This document shows, in pieces, positions 47,044 to 58,756 of a stretch of DNA of 64,000 bases (position 1 is its first letter; the number at the start of each line of letters is the position of its first letter). The notes under the pieces were generated by a model. It did not search any database, was not told the DNA's origin, and was given only the letters and a program-made list of their open reading frames with translations. This stretch comes from Thozetella sp. PMI_491 (Eukaryota; Ascomycota; Sordariomycetes; Chaetosphaeriales; Chaetosphaeriaceae). The stretch is taken from contig MU270018.1 in NCBI GenBank assembly GCA_021432635.1, positions 255,579 to 319,578 on the forward strand, written 5' to 3'. A program made the translations under genes and the position numbers.

Positions 47044-49398
47044 CTCTCTCTCTCTCCCTCTCCACCCGGCGTGGCCACTGGTGTCTCGCCCTGCTAGGAG
47101 AACGAGATGAGGACCCCGGTGGGTTTCGGCCTTCGCGTACGCCCCGCTACCTGCCCACCTACCTAATTACTGCCTCGCTACCTATTGTCTCGCCTGCTCC
47201 CTTGCTGCCTTGATGCCTTGTTCACGCGACAATCTGCCAAGGACCATATGGCCCAAATTGGCCTCCTGGCTTCAATCAACCTTAAAATGGCACTCCAAGA
47301 AAGGTAAAGAACAAAAAGGTCAGGCGCGGTGTGATTTCGTCGACCGGGGGGGAAGGGGGGGGGTGAGCTGCGCCAGGGATTGGATGCTTAAAGGATGGTA
47401 AGCAGATCGACACTAGAGCGGCCGCTCGTTCCCCACTTACCATCGCCTTGCCGTGTGCAAAGCCCACACCTCATCCCGGCGCTGTGTACCAGACACGCAG
47501 TCAAGGAGACCAAGCTAAGGGCATCCTCCCGTCTCGTGCATAGTTCTGTGCAGAGTACCTTCCAAGCCTGTGTAGCACCATATTTCTATACTACTACGTG
47601 TACACATATACTACGTTGTAGTAGGCTGGTCTATATTCCGCGGCGAACCCCGGTTATCTCCGCCCCCTTTTGGTCTGAAACCTGCTTGACATTGGAGAGC
47701 TGGGGCCTACATACTCCGTAGTAGGCAACGTACCTCAGAGGTTTCGCGGCAGCCTTTGATGTTTAGGACGCCCAAACCTTGATCCTGGCCAAATTTCCGT
47801 TGGCCACATATGTTCGTGCAATCCAAAAACACGAGAGAATTGCTGCCTGCTGGAGATATCCTGTACCCACCTCTCTCTTGGACGTTCCTTGGTCCAGCGG
47901 GGCGAAATGGGGAGAAAAAAAAATCCTGGGCCTCTCGCTCGTCCGGTAGTAAAACTATAAGGTCTGGCATACTCCATAATTTGGTACCAAGCTAGAGAGC
48001 TTTTCCCCCTTAGAGTATAGCGTTCCTACATGGGGTAGTGCCGAGTTTAGGAACACAATGGCATTAGCTTCAGGGACTTACTCGACTTTGTAGTAGCCCG
48101 GGGGAAGGGTGGTGGCTCAGACCAGCCACTTCCGCGGGTCGTCCCATCCTGGGTCCCGGCCGCAAGGGCGCGGCACTGTACTTCCAAAGCGCCGTCTTGA
48201 GCGTCGAGACCTGCGACAGCGGGGCCCAGAGGTGGAGAATGGGGGAGGGGGGAGGATGGACGGCGGACCAGACCCCGACTTCCCGTTGGCCCTTGGCATA
48301 GACTGCCTCGGTCGGGCATGTGGTTTCGGTGACACCCATCACTAGCCCGCGAGAGGATGCGGCCTGCATAGTTAATAACTAGCGAGCAACGCCCGTGGCG
48401 TCGGCGTATGTATGTATGGGCTCGCGCCCGAGCGCACGAGCGAGGGGACGAAGGCGAAGAGGTGGTGGCAGAGTTGGGTAGTATCTTTGACCTTTCGCCT
48501 TCACCTACCCCAACATTCTTGAGTACTTGCCTCATCAAGGAATTATCGTCAGCTACAGTACGGAGGTACGTGGGCTTGCCCGTCGGCCAATAGAAGGATC
48601 GGCCGAGCCAGCACCGGAGCAGCGGGCAGCCCGAAGCGCCAGTGACTATATAGTAGAGAGCTCTCTATGTGCCCCGTTTCCCCGTCTCTGCTTCCTCAAG
48701 GCACTGAGACTATTCTAGAGGGAGTAGTTGATTCGGTCCCGCGGAAGGGATCATGCACCTTGATGTTCCTGGATCCCATTGGCTGGAAACCAGGTCCTGC
48801 AACGATAGTCACACCTATTCCTACGGATGAGTTACTCAGTTCGTCGAGTGCGACGCGCACCCAGCAGGGCCGGACCCATAAGCAAATATGTAGGATGGGA
48901 AGGGTCGCATAGAAAGGGGAGGGGGGGTGGGAGCTGCCTTAGGGGAGCATGAAAAAGGCAGCAGAGATCGTGCGCCATAGACGCGCCTTGCGTGCTATGC
49001 GCATGGTATTCATTCTTTCATTCTTAGGGGAACCCCCCGACCCTCCCAAGGCTGCGTCTCCGGGCCGCTAGTGGTACCACGCTAGAGGACTGAAAGGGAG
49101 TGCTCGACATTATTATTCACTACTAGGCGGGTCTAGTCGTGAATATGGTCAAATAAGCGACGCGTCCCAGGAGAGACACCCCCCCACCCCTTTCTGGTCG
49201 ATGTACCTAGGGAGTTCAAGAGCCGGAACTAGAATCTCGGAGTATACATTCTACCGTACACCCCTCCCCCAAAAGAGAAAATGCTCGTGGCCCGCTAGGG
49301 GGTGGGTTTGGATTGGAAGGAGCGAGGCAGGTAGGGTAGTTTTGTAGCATGATCCCTTGGCCTCGCACGGCCCAGCAAAGCATTCTACTGAGAAGCAG

Positions 49399-51034
49399 TC
49401 ATGACGACACGACGGGATACTTGTCGGTCCCGTAGGTCGAGTTCAGTACCACAGACCCCGAGATCGCCGAATCCTCCCTCCGTATCCACGTCTGCGTCGC
49501 TGAACCAAGAGACGCCTCGGTTATGAGGATCTGTCGTGACCCTCGCGTCCAAGAGCCATATCCTCCGTAGCCCGAGTGCCGTCCGAAGCAGAGATTTAGC
49601 CCGTTACCTGTCAGATTCATGCCAGAGAGCTTGGAATTCCACTTAAAGCACCTACCCACTTCTGTTAGTGGTCTCGATTCTCCAACACGGAGGAGTAAAG
49701 GAGTAAATCCTTGGCAGGGTGTCCTCCGCCCCATTTCACTCTAGGCGGCCGGGGAATCGGGCCCAAACTTGTGCAAACATAAAGAGGGACAGCTCTCATT
49801 ACTCACCAGTCGTCGCCATGGTCTAGGAGATCGTCAGCTATTTATCAACATCCCAGTGCTGTCCTAGGAGGTCAAGTCATATCTCAGGAGCAAAACTCGT
49901 GCTAAAGACCATGTGGGGGTATACAGCGGCTCCCAGAGGTCTTAGAAAGGAGACTACAGAACAAGGGAGGCACTTACCGTGCCCGCTGAATACGGCTATT
50001 AGCCCCTCGGTATCGAGAAGCGCCTGCATAAATGGAATGTCCTGGCCGTCGTAGGTGAACACCGTCTTAGTTCCACCCTGGCCGGACGCAACGCCTTGCT
50101 GGGACAGCGGGACATCAGCGTTGATGCCCGGGGCGCTGTTTGCGCTAACACCGCCCTTTTGGTAGGCTAGGAAGGCATTCACGGGGATATGCACGAAACC
50201 AAGTGACGGGATCACTTTGCCGAATGTCGAGGTTAGGTTGGCTCTTGCAGAGGTAAACCATGTCACTACGCTTTCATCTACCCAGTTCGGCTGCCCGACG
50301 GGGAGCCCCGACGAGTCCTTCTGCTGGTAGTAGTTTCTGGCCACCGGTTAGCTTCTCGGGGGCGTAGCCGAGAATGGGAAGGGGCGTAAGCCTTACCCGC
50401 CTCGGCTGTCAAAGAACCAGAGGACTAAGGCTGGCGTGGTGGAAGACGTGTCATGCGGATAGACCAGAAGATAATAGTTTGTGACGCCGGCGTTTGCGCT
50501 AGCCACCATGTTGCCGGTTAAGCTATTGCTGAACGTCTTCTCTCGCGCATAAATGTCCGCCCGAGACAAGTTGAAGTCTGAGTCGTGATCTAGACGATAC
50601 GAGAGCTATCAGCATCACTCAGCAGCCCTCTATAACATCGCGTCGGCACTGCTACACCCCCCCGGGGTTACGAAGGGAGACTACTCACTACCGTACGTAG
50701 ATGCCCACGGAAGCCCAGCCGAGACCAACGGGGCCGCAATCTTGTCGACATAGGAGGATGCATTGGTTTTCTGTGTGTTCTCGCCGGTGATCAGATCGCC
50801 GTTCAAGACCACTAGCTGTGGACTCTCGGACTGGAGCACCACCTCCATCACCGCGGCGCTCAGGAGGTCCTGGAGGGGGCCCCAGGATGTGTCTTCGCCT
50901 TCGCCGAAGTGCAGGTCCTCAAAAACCGAGATCTGGAAGGTGCCATTCTGCGTGAAGCGGAGCGGCGTAGAGATAGCCGACCCAAGGGCCCAGCATGCCG
51001 CCAGCACGACGGCTTTGACGGTAGGAACCTGCAT
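49399..51034 (-). CDS. secreted calcineurin-like metallophosphoesterase
   Basis: Two-metal phosphatase of the Dcr2/purple-acid-phosphatase-like group. Exons (minus strand) are 51034-50689, 50589-50397, 50336-49978, 49822-49807 and 49651-49399; introns are 99, 60, 155 and 155 bases. Total 388 residues. The start gives a clear signal peptide (VPTVKAVVLAACWALGSA). Metal-ligand motifs appear in order: FEDLHFGE (D-x-H), LVVLNGDLITGEN (GD), a GNHDSDF created by splicing exon 1 to exon 2, and GHDHGDDW near residue 300 created by the 16-base fourth exon. Later, DSRGGNYYQ and GQPNWVDESVVTWF match the family. The microexon is not a multiple of three, so skipping it would destroy both the site and the frame. 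Substrate is unknown; phosphate scavenging is a reasonable inference. A longer in-frame upstream stretch to 51277 has no signal peptide at its start. Confidence 0.9.
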
Positions 51035-51879
51035 TTCGGGGGCCGTAGCCGTGCGGAGACCAGCTGATCTAGAGAGCCGGCCGTAATCCAGCCCTGCGCA
51101 TAGCACTTCGCCTAAGCCGGGAGGCCAGAAGCATCGCCCGACGGACCCTATATAGTCCCGTCGCCGACCGAGGTATTCCCCCGCACGGAGCTTCTTCGGG
51201 TCACGATGCCCAGTTATCGGCGTCAGCAATGGCACGTTGTCCGGACGGGAGCACGGGGATATAGACATTCTTGGCAATAGCCTAAGGTGTCTCCCGGGAT
51301 GCTACCCACCGTCCAGGCAGGTGAAGTGCGGGGATGCAGGGTCTTCCGGACTTTTCTGACATGTGGAAGCGACAGTAAACATCGCGGCATTGGCACGTGG
51401 GCATATGCATCGTGTGTGGAGTCTACGCTTGATTAAAGGCGACCGTCCGCTCTCCGCGGACATGCAAGGTGGGCTTTACGATTCGGCATAGGTTATGCCG
51501 GTAGTTGAAACGAGCTGCTAGACGTCAAAGGTCGCTACTTCACAACCGATGCATATCGGCGGCTACTTAAATGCAAGAAAAGAACGCTTCGTGTCGAAGT
51601 TGGGGCCGTCGACAATGACAGGCCGGAGAGCCAACAAACTGGCCGGCCAAGGAGATCCTTCCATTTTCCCCCATTGCCCGTTCATATCACGGCAACGCGA
51701 GCTCGTGGAATCGGTCGGTTTCCCAGCTACAATCCACCAAGCCCCGTCCCCCGTGGGATGCGAGGGCTTGTTCGGAAACCACTCGCCAGGCCCGAGGCGC
51801 GATCATGTTGAATGACAACGGATGCGGTTCCCAAACCGCCCCGACCCTCGCGGCGGGCATCCTGATCCCTTCCAGTCTC
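51035..51879. promoter_or_regulatory. upstream region of phosphoesterase, with Pho4/NUC-1-type boxes
   Basis: CACGTG lies at 51394-51399 and CACGTT at 51233-51238, about 360 and 200 bases before the start codon. Both match the core bound by the Pho4/NUC-1 regulator of phosphate-starvation genes, though a six-base match alone is weak. No gene lies in this gap. Confidence 0.3.
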
Positions 51880-54711
51880 TTAGATCCGCAGGCTCTCCTC
51901 GACGTCTGAACCGCCGACGCGGTCCATGTCAGGAGTAGGAGGCGGCAGATTTTCGATCTTGGAGCATATCCAGCAGCTCGCGTACATGTTAACACGGTCG
52001 ATGCACTCGCCGGGGATGCGGTTGCCGACGCGCTTGCCTCGGAAGCCGTGGGCTTCAAATTCATCGATGTACCAGGGGCGCAGGGCCGAGCTACGGAGCA
52101 TGACGCGGCCGCCGATCTTGAGGGCCCGGTTCAGCTTGGTGATCTGCTGGGCGGCGGCATGAGAGCCAGGGTCGAACCAGTCCATGCTGTCCATGACCAC
52201 GGCCACGGTGAGTGTGCCTGGGTTGATACGGGCAATGACCTCGTCGATCTCGTCGGTATGGATGCGCAAACCATCGAACGCACCGGGGCGGCTGAGACGG
52301 GCATGAGCCTCTTTGGATAGGTACTCAGGGTGGCAACGGCGGGTGAAAGAGCCCTCGAGGCAGACGTGGTAGTATGGGTTGTCCTCGGCAACGTGGGTGT
52401 GCTCGATGACAGGATCCAGGGTGTTGACCATGTAGTGCCAGACGGCGTGCGAGCGAGTGGCTTTGGCGGTCGGAGCGGCGCCCTTGACTGTGTCACTGTT
52501 GGCGTGGTCCTTCTCGATCATGGCCAGCTGGTTCTTCGGGACGCCGAGGGCGGCCCACAGGAAAGCCTCGGAGCTGACAATGAGGTTGTTGACGACCTTG
52601 TTGAACAGGGCCGGCCGGATCTTGGAGTGCCAGATCTCGCGCTGCTCGTTGAGAGTCTTGGCGTTCAGGAGCTCACGGACAGCGCGGCGGCGGCCGAAGA
52701 TGTACGAGATCCAGCGGAAGACGCGGATGGCGTGCTTAGAGCCGCCCGTGTCGTAGAGGCCGCGGCTGCCCGGCTTGGTGAAGATATCAGCGTTTCGGAG
52801 CCAGTACTGGAAGGCGCGGCTGGACAGGTGCGGCGAAAGCTTGCTGATGAGCAGGGAGCGGAACTCAGGGTGCTTGCCGTCGCCGAAGATCTTCCAGAAG
52901 TCATCGTAGGGGAGGGCTGAGAAGGAAGCAACCTTGAGCTCGAGCAGATGGTTCTGGGTCGGGTTCAGGTCGATGGCATGGATTCGCGCCGGGCTCTGCA
53001 TCGCGTACGAGAGGATGTTGTCGCCAGCGCTGGTGATGGCCAGGACAACGTCATCGGCGCCCAGCTTGAGGAGCCGCGCGTCCACGCGCGAGTCCTCCCA
53101 GGTGAAAGCATAGATGTACTCGTCATTGAACTGAGTGTGCTTCTGCAGCCGGTCATCGTAGTAGATGCGCCAGTGGTGGTTTTGGTAAAAGAAAGAGGGC
53201 AGGGGCAGATTGGCAGACAGGTTCTGGATGGCCGCGTCGAAGGCCTTGGACCGAATCTCAGGGGCGCTCCGCTCCACCGCGCGGGTGAGCACGTTGGTGA
53301 CGTTCTGCTGGTTGTTAGGGCCGGACGGGTACAGATAGGGCGAGTTGGTAGCCAGGGCGTCGATACGCTCGACAATCTCGTGAGGCAGGCTCGTCGAGGA
53401 GAACGGCTTCTTGTGGCAGCCGAGCCAGACGTAGTAAGGGATCGCGCCGAGCGTCTTGTTGCGGGAATTGAGGCTGAGGACCGTGCCAAAGCGGTACTCC
53501 AGGTAGTCCCGGCGGCCGGGCTCGAGGCTGACCCGGTCGAGGTCGAACCAGGCGCGCCAGAAAGTTCGTCCAAAGTAGTTGACGTGGCGGTTGACCATGC
53601 CACCAGTGTAGTTTCGGAAGCTAATATCAATCTTGGACTGGACGTAAAAGTCGACAACGCCCATGATGCCGTTAGGCGACAGGAGCGAGGTCAACGAATC
53701 AATGATCGAGTAGAAGTCGGGCTGGCGGCAGGTTAGCGAGGCCGGGCAGTGACGCGGTGACGGGGTGACGGGGCGGGTTCTGTTTCGTCCTTACCATCAT
53801 GGACAAGCTGTACGACATAGTGACGAGATCAGCACCACCGTGCTCCGGCCGCTTCTGGTTAAAGTAGCTCGCCGGGGAACGGGTGGGAGTGCGCTCGCCC
53901 GAGAGATCACTCTCGTAATCCTCGAGGCGGAACTTCCTCGCATCCTCGCAGACCACCTTGACGTTGTGCCAGCCGAGGCGGGCGAAACGCTGACGGGCAA
54001 CCTCGCAGAGAGAAGGAGAGAAGTCAACAAGGTAGACGCTGGAGAAGAACTCGGGAACGTTGACAAATTCGGACATTGCCTCGATGTTCCACCCCGTTCC
54101 TCCACCAACCTATAGGGCTAGGTCAGCACGACTCCATTATTCTCCCTCCAGGACAGAGCCCTCTCATTCCTGCCCTCCTCCGCACTCCCGGCTTCCTCGT
54201 CGGTTTATAGACAGGAGGCAGCCTGCAAAAGTGACGGAGGATCGAGCCGTAAGGAGGTGAGGAGGTAGAGGAGGATGAAGAGGGGGGCCATTTGGGCTCC
54301 ACAGGGGGACAGGAGGCCGGGACATACATCAACCCAGATTCGCTTCTTCTCCTTCTCACTCTTCTCGGCCTTGAACTGGAGCTGTGCGGCGACTAACGCC
54401 AGCATGTCCTCGCGGCCTTTTAGAAGGGCCTTCCTCGTCTTGTCGTAGATGCCGGCCTGGCTGGCATAGAACGACTCAAGGGCGTCCTGCTGAGTGCCGT
54501 TCCCATCGCCATTGTGGGGCTTGAAAAAGCACGAATAGCAGAAGAGCAGGATGGACCTGGCCAGGCCAGGAGTCCTCTCTCCCTTGTTTTTGTTTTGTTT
54601 TGCTGAAAGCTGGGAGAGGCCGACGGCAAAAAATACCACGCCGGCAATACCCGCAAATAGAAGCTTAGGACTTAGGTCCGGGGGCGCTATGTTACCACCA
54701 GGAGAAGCCAT
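51880..54711 (-). CDS. BTA1: betaine lipid (DGTS) synthase, BtaB-BtaA fusion
   Basis: Makes the phosphorus-free membrane lipid diacylglyceryl-trimethylhomoserine from diacylglycerol and S-adenosylmethionine. In fungi it replaces phospholipids under phosphate limitation. Exons (minus strand) are 54711-54328, 54109-53795 and 53721-51880; introns are 218 and 73 bases. Total 846 residues. After an N-terminal hydrophobic segment (LLFAGIAGVVFFAVGL) comes a methyltransferase domain (about residues 80-320) with motif I RIWVDVGGGTGWNIEAM split by intron 1, and ADLVTMSYSLSMMPDFYSII split by intron 2. The C-terminal half (about 430-830) is the BtaA-like aminocarboxypropyl transferase (LAITSAGDNILSYAMQSPAR, HAIDLNPTQNHLLELK, VVMDSMDWFDPGSHAAAQQI). 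The BtaB-BtaA order is opposite to that of the algal BTA1. It stands on the same strand as the phosphoesterase, 0.8 kb upstream. Confidence 0.95.
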
Positions 54712-56963
54712 GGTACTCTCTCATTGCAGGCAGGCGAGAGGAAAGGTGTTGAAGACCAAACAGCTCTTCGCGTGTTGAATTGACGGCCAAGTGATCGAGT
54801 AGGGAGAGAAAAAGAAGAAAAAAAAAGGGGAGGAGAGCCGAGGACATGCCGCCTTCCGTCTATATACCAAGAGGCCGTCCCGCTGGCACATGCATTGCCA
54901 TTCCCCGCCATCACTGGCTCGCCTACCTGGCGTCTAGGTCGTGTGTCTCCACCGCTGATGAAAGAAAGTCCACTGGGGAGGGGAGGAGCGAGGGAGGGAA
55001 AGAGGGGCACACCAACGGCAACTGTCGCTCTACCGCAACATGTACGGCCACGGGACGAAAGAATAGCCTAGCAGCTAGGGAGGCAGATCGATGAGCCGAC
55101 CTCGCATGCCTGGAAGGAATATACCTGTTCGTCCGCATTCGCACCACGCCCCCGTCCCCAGTCCCCCTTTGTTCGCCCACCGCTGACACGCGACTCCTCA
55201 TGCGACCCCTTTCTCCTCCAATCACGCTGCTTGGGCCGCATGCGATCTTGTTGAGAGTGTTGAACTCAGGGTCCCCACTCCCCACTGCAGCACAAGCTCG
55301 AAACGACTGTGTCCTCTTTGGCACTGGGCCACACCCCCCCTCAGTGGGTGTTGTTCACCCAATCGCTTGGGCACATGGGCTAAACCATTTGTGGATTCAG
55401 CATTTTCAGGGACCAGAGTGGTCTTGTTTTTAGCGGCCTTGATAGTGCTAGTCCCGCCTAGTGTAGATGAAGCAACAATCTTCTGGCCTAGCAAGCCTAA
55501 CATGCCTAGCAAGTCTAGCTTTGCCTGCCTGCCAACCAACCCACGCACTTTGTCTGGGCGTGATAATCACCCCCCCGATCAGTGGTCTATGGCTAGAAAA
55601 CGCTCGCTAGCCGTGGCGTTGGCTCCGCCCGACGCAACAGACGTCAAAGATTGTGTGGCAGATGGGCGCTCCACTGGAAGGCGTCCCGCGTTTGACGCCT
55701 CCAGTTTTAGGCAGGCAGTGCTCGCGACCTTTTCCGGAGTCTTTAGATTGCCTGTTCTCTAGCCCGAGGACAAGCTTGCCTCCTGCGGTTTTCAGGGGTC
55801 CGTCCCCGCCGGGGGGGGGGGGGGGGGGGGGGGGCACGATGGGACTGAGGTCGCCCCTCCAGAGCGATGGGTCGCTATCGGAGCATCACGGGCCCAACGA
55901 GGCCAGGGGTTGCGGGTACACAGGTAGGGTAGCCCTGGGCGGTGGCTTGCCCAAGGTTCGACGCAGAACCTTGCAGCTCGCGATTCGGCTTTCCTCCTTG
56001 GGGCCCCGCGATGGAGCGGGCCAGAGAGAGGGAAGAAGAAGCAAAAAGGGCGCCACGGCTGACGGGAACGGGCGGCTAGGCGACGACATCGCATGCCTCG
56101 TCGAATTTTCCTCGGCAGCCGCTACATCCTAGGGTGCAAGGCGACGAAGCCAGCCAGGCTTGCCAGGGTGGCCCAACTTGGCATTGTGGCTGGCAATGGA
56201 TCGCTGTGCCGATGGAGTCCAAGCTCCTAGCTACCCCTCCCCCACGGGCCAAGGTACAGTACATACCCCTCCTGGCTGGCTCGACTGGTCTTTTTGGGGA
56301 GGTGGGTAGAGTCGGCGGGGAGATGCTCGGCGGGGAGACGCCTGGGTGTTGCTAGTCTGAGCTCTAAGGGAAGGCCAATAGGGAATATGGTAGGTACCAC
56401 ATGCGATTATCTAACGCCACGAGGCGTCTACGAGTCAAATTGGCGATGAAACCACAGGAACCAAGCCGGCCTTGTGATGAATATATCGACGATCTGCCGT
56501 GCAGAATTGCGATTCATTCCGACGCAGTTTTTTTTCCCGGAGTACCGCGGCTCGAGGCCAGCCCATTGCGAGCAGTCTTGCTTGCTGATTCCTCACTCGA
56601 CATTCCGCCAAGGCTGTGGTGAAGAGGAGCGGCACCGGATCACCTCCCGGCCACGACAGGCAGTAGGTAGAGGTGATAGCCTTCACGCTTCTCTCCGGAC
56701 TCGGCTCATCTCTCTACTATGTTATCATATGTTTTGGCCGACAGGGAGGATTCCCCACGCGACATGAAGATCTTTATCGATCTTCGTCTTGGGCCCAAGT
56801 CGCCTCCAAGTCTGGCACACGCATCCGGTTTAGTGGAGACGCGGGCGACTGGGCGGCCTGGTCTGCAAGCGAGCTCGAAGACTCTTGGTGCGCGTGAGCC
56901 AAAGTTTGAAGGTGACGTGCTAAAGCCCCACTCCCCTTCCCAAGCTAGGTCCTCCTCCTGTTT
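54712..56963. other. intergenic upstream of BTA1
   Basis: A TATA-like TCTATATAC lies near 54858 and purine tracts near 54805-54835. I saw no CACGTG in the first 500 bases before BTA1. A 24-base poly-G tract lies at 55811-55834. No supported gene. Confidence 0.5.
55811..55834. repeat. 24-base poly-G tract
   Basis: The longest of many G or C homopolymers in the window. It lies between genes, and its length makes sequencing slippage likely. Confidence 0.9.
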
Positions 56964-57851
56964 TTATGGGTTGTAACGGAACGTCAGTCCGGTGAGGTCC
57001 CGATTCTCAGAATCCAGTGTGATGACGCATCGCACAACCTCGTACCGATCAGTGACCGAGTACCGTAACGCGGCCTCTGCCTCGGGGCTTGAGACGAGAT
57101 AAGCCTTGCCGGGGATGACCGGCGGTGGACCATAACTATAGCGAGCATCGACTAGCTGGCGCTCCGCGAGGAACATCCCGCCCTGAACAGTGGCCGGCTG
57201 ATAATCCGGGGCCGAGGTGAGACGCAAGATGAGGGAGAGCTCGTCGGGATCGGCGAGCATTCCGTAAACGAAGTACCAGACCGGATACTCGTCCTGGGTT
57301 GGCACGATCAGCTCTGCGTGGTGCGTCAATCGAAACTGGGGAAGGGTGGAGTCGGTGCCCAGAAAAGGGGCCCGGCAGGTGCTGCTCAGAGACTTGCCGG
57401 CTTGCGTGATCTGGACAAAGGTTGGGCGGAAGGCCGACCCCCTGGCGGCAAGGTAGGAGAGAATTGCTATCTTGGCGGTCTCGTCCACGCGGGCAAAATC
57501 GGCCTTGCCCGTGTCGCTTTCTCCGCCCATGACGTCGGGAGCGCGGTCGAGGCCGGCAGCAATTCGAACGGCATCCGCATCGCCGAGCGGGTCTTCGAGT
57601 TTGACTAGGTACGTGGCGGCTTTACTCAGCTTGGTAGGCGATAACGGGCTGCCGACACGTCCGTCCTCTTCCAGCAGGTAATGGCTTTGGATCTCAGAGC
57701 GGTGAGAACGCAGCTTAGCCAGTGCCTCCCCGGCAGTACAGTCAAATAGTTCCTGGTAGTGGGAGACGGCTACCTCCATCGCCGGGCTGAGGTCATCTTC
57801 ACCGCCTGGCATGTTGGTGGTTAAAAAGTCTAGCTCGTCGGTAATCCCCAT
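56964..57851 (-). CDS. AIG2/gamma-glutamylcyclotransferase-like protein
   Basis: Single exon, 295 residues. The C-terminal half (about residues 185-295) shows the GGCT/AIG2 fold start PVWYFVYGMLADPDELSLIL (the usual Y-G-x-L loop), a middle strand YQPATVQGGMF and a late GKAYLVSSPEAEAALRY segment with the Tyr-rich strand that closes the pocket. The N-terminal half is helical and acidic and has no domain I recognise. The family includes gamma-glutamylcyclotransferases and gamma-glutamylamine cyclotransferases, but many fungal members have no known substrate, and I cannot identify the catalytic Glu with confidence. The start codon is the first in frame. It is divergent from NGG1 across 0.9 kb. 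Confidence 0.72.
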   Translation of the reverse strand: MGITDELDFLTTNMPGGEDDLSPAMEVAVSHYQELFDCTAGEALAKLRSHRSEIQSHYLLEEDGRVGSPLSPTKLSKAATYLVKLEDPLGDADAVRIAAGLDRAPDVMGGESDTGKADFARVDETAKIAILSYLAARGSAFRPTFVQITQAGKSLSSTCRAPFLGTDSTLPQFRLTHHAELIVPTQDEYPVWYFVYGMLADPDELSLILRLTSAPDYQPATVQGGMFLAERQLVDARYSYGPPPVIPGKAYLVSSPEAEAALRYSVTDRYEVVRCVITLDSENRDLTGLTFRYNP

Positions 57852-58756
57852 GCTGAAGTGGAGAGAGGCGAGAGAGAGAATCGGTAGAAGCAGAGAAAAT
57901 AGCGGAGGCTGCTTTGATAGAAGGTTAAATTACGGTCAAGGTTTTGAAGGCGAGGATCGAAGTCAATCTGATGAGTGTTTTGGGTATCGCAGTATGAATC
58001 ATCCGGCGAGCAGGTACATTGGTACTGCTAGCTTTACCTTTGAGAGTCATCTTGAGGCGAGGACTCGACATGGCGCAGAGAAACTGCAAGCTGGTGCGCG
58101 ATGAGCTGAATTTAATGTATCTATCCAATTTTTGGCAGTGGTTTTGAGTTTAGTTTTCCTTTTACCGATGCTTGCTCTCTCTAGCAGGTCACTGGGTTTG
58201 GAGAGGCTCATTCGTAGCGATAATGGTAAGCTTGTAGTAGGATGGCGCACAAGAAACGCTGAACTGCTCGTTAGCAGAGTATATATATCTTTTAATCTTT
58301 AATAAGCTGCCATTCCTCGAAGCGACGCAAAAGGGACTTTCCAAAGCTCCGGGCCGTAGGTTCACTCCCAAAATATTAAGTCAAGGGAGCTGGATGCCTC
58401 TGGTACTGGAGAAAGGCATAATCATACTCCTTCTGCGTTGGTGGCGACGTCCGGTTAAACAAGCAAGGATGCCTTACTGTACAAACGGAGCAAGTGCCTA
58501 GGGACCCACCTAATAATTGTGCACAGCTTCGTCAGCAAGCGCAGATAAGATTTTCCGCGCCGAGTGGTTTAGGGGACATTCGGATCCAAAGCTGGACAAG
58601 GGGGGCAGGCGCGCCTCGCGATTGGACGTGGCGTTGACTGCCTAGTAAACGAGCGACCGACAGCAACTCGACAGAGTGCAATCAGCAATTCCTCACAACC
58701 ACCGTGCCGCCCACCCGTGACGCATCATCGTGTGACACGCACTTTCAATCGGCACG
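57852..58756. other. divergent promoter region
   Basis: Between the AIG2-like gene and NGG1. It is more AT-rich than its surroundings at 57900-58380, with a TATATATAT run near 58280. No gene seen. Confidence 0.5.

Larger units (their letters stand above)
44529..49398. other. 4.9-kb region without a supported gene
   Basis: TACTCCGTA-type motifs lie at 45101, 45935 and 47712. Also present are CAGC-rich short repeats at 46610-46650 and several G/C homopolymers. Open frames up to 203 codons (44538-45149) are low-complexity Pro/Ser/Arg sequence. I find no exon chain that reads like a protein. Confidence 0.45.
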
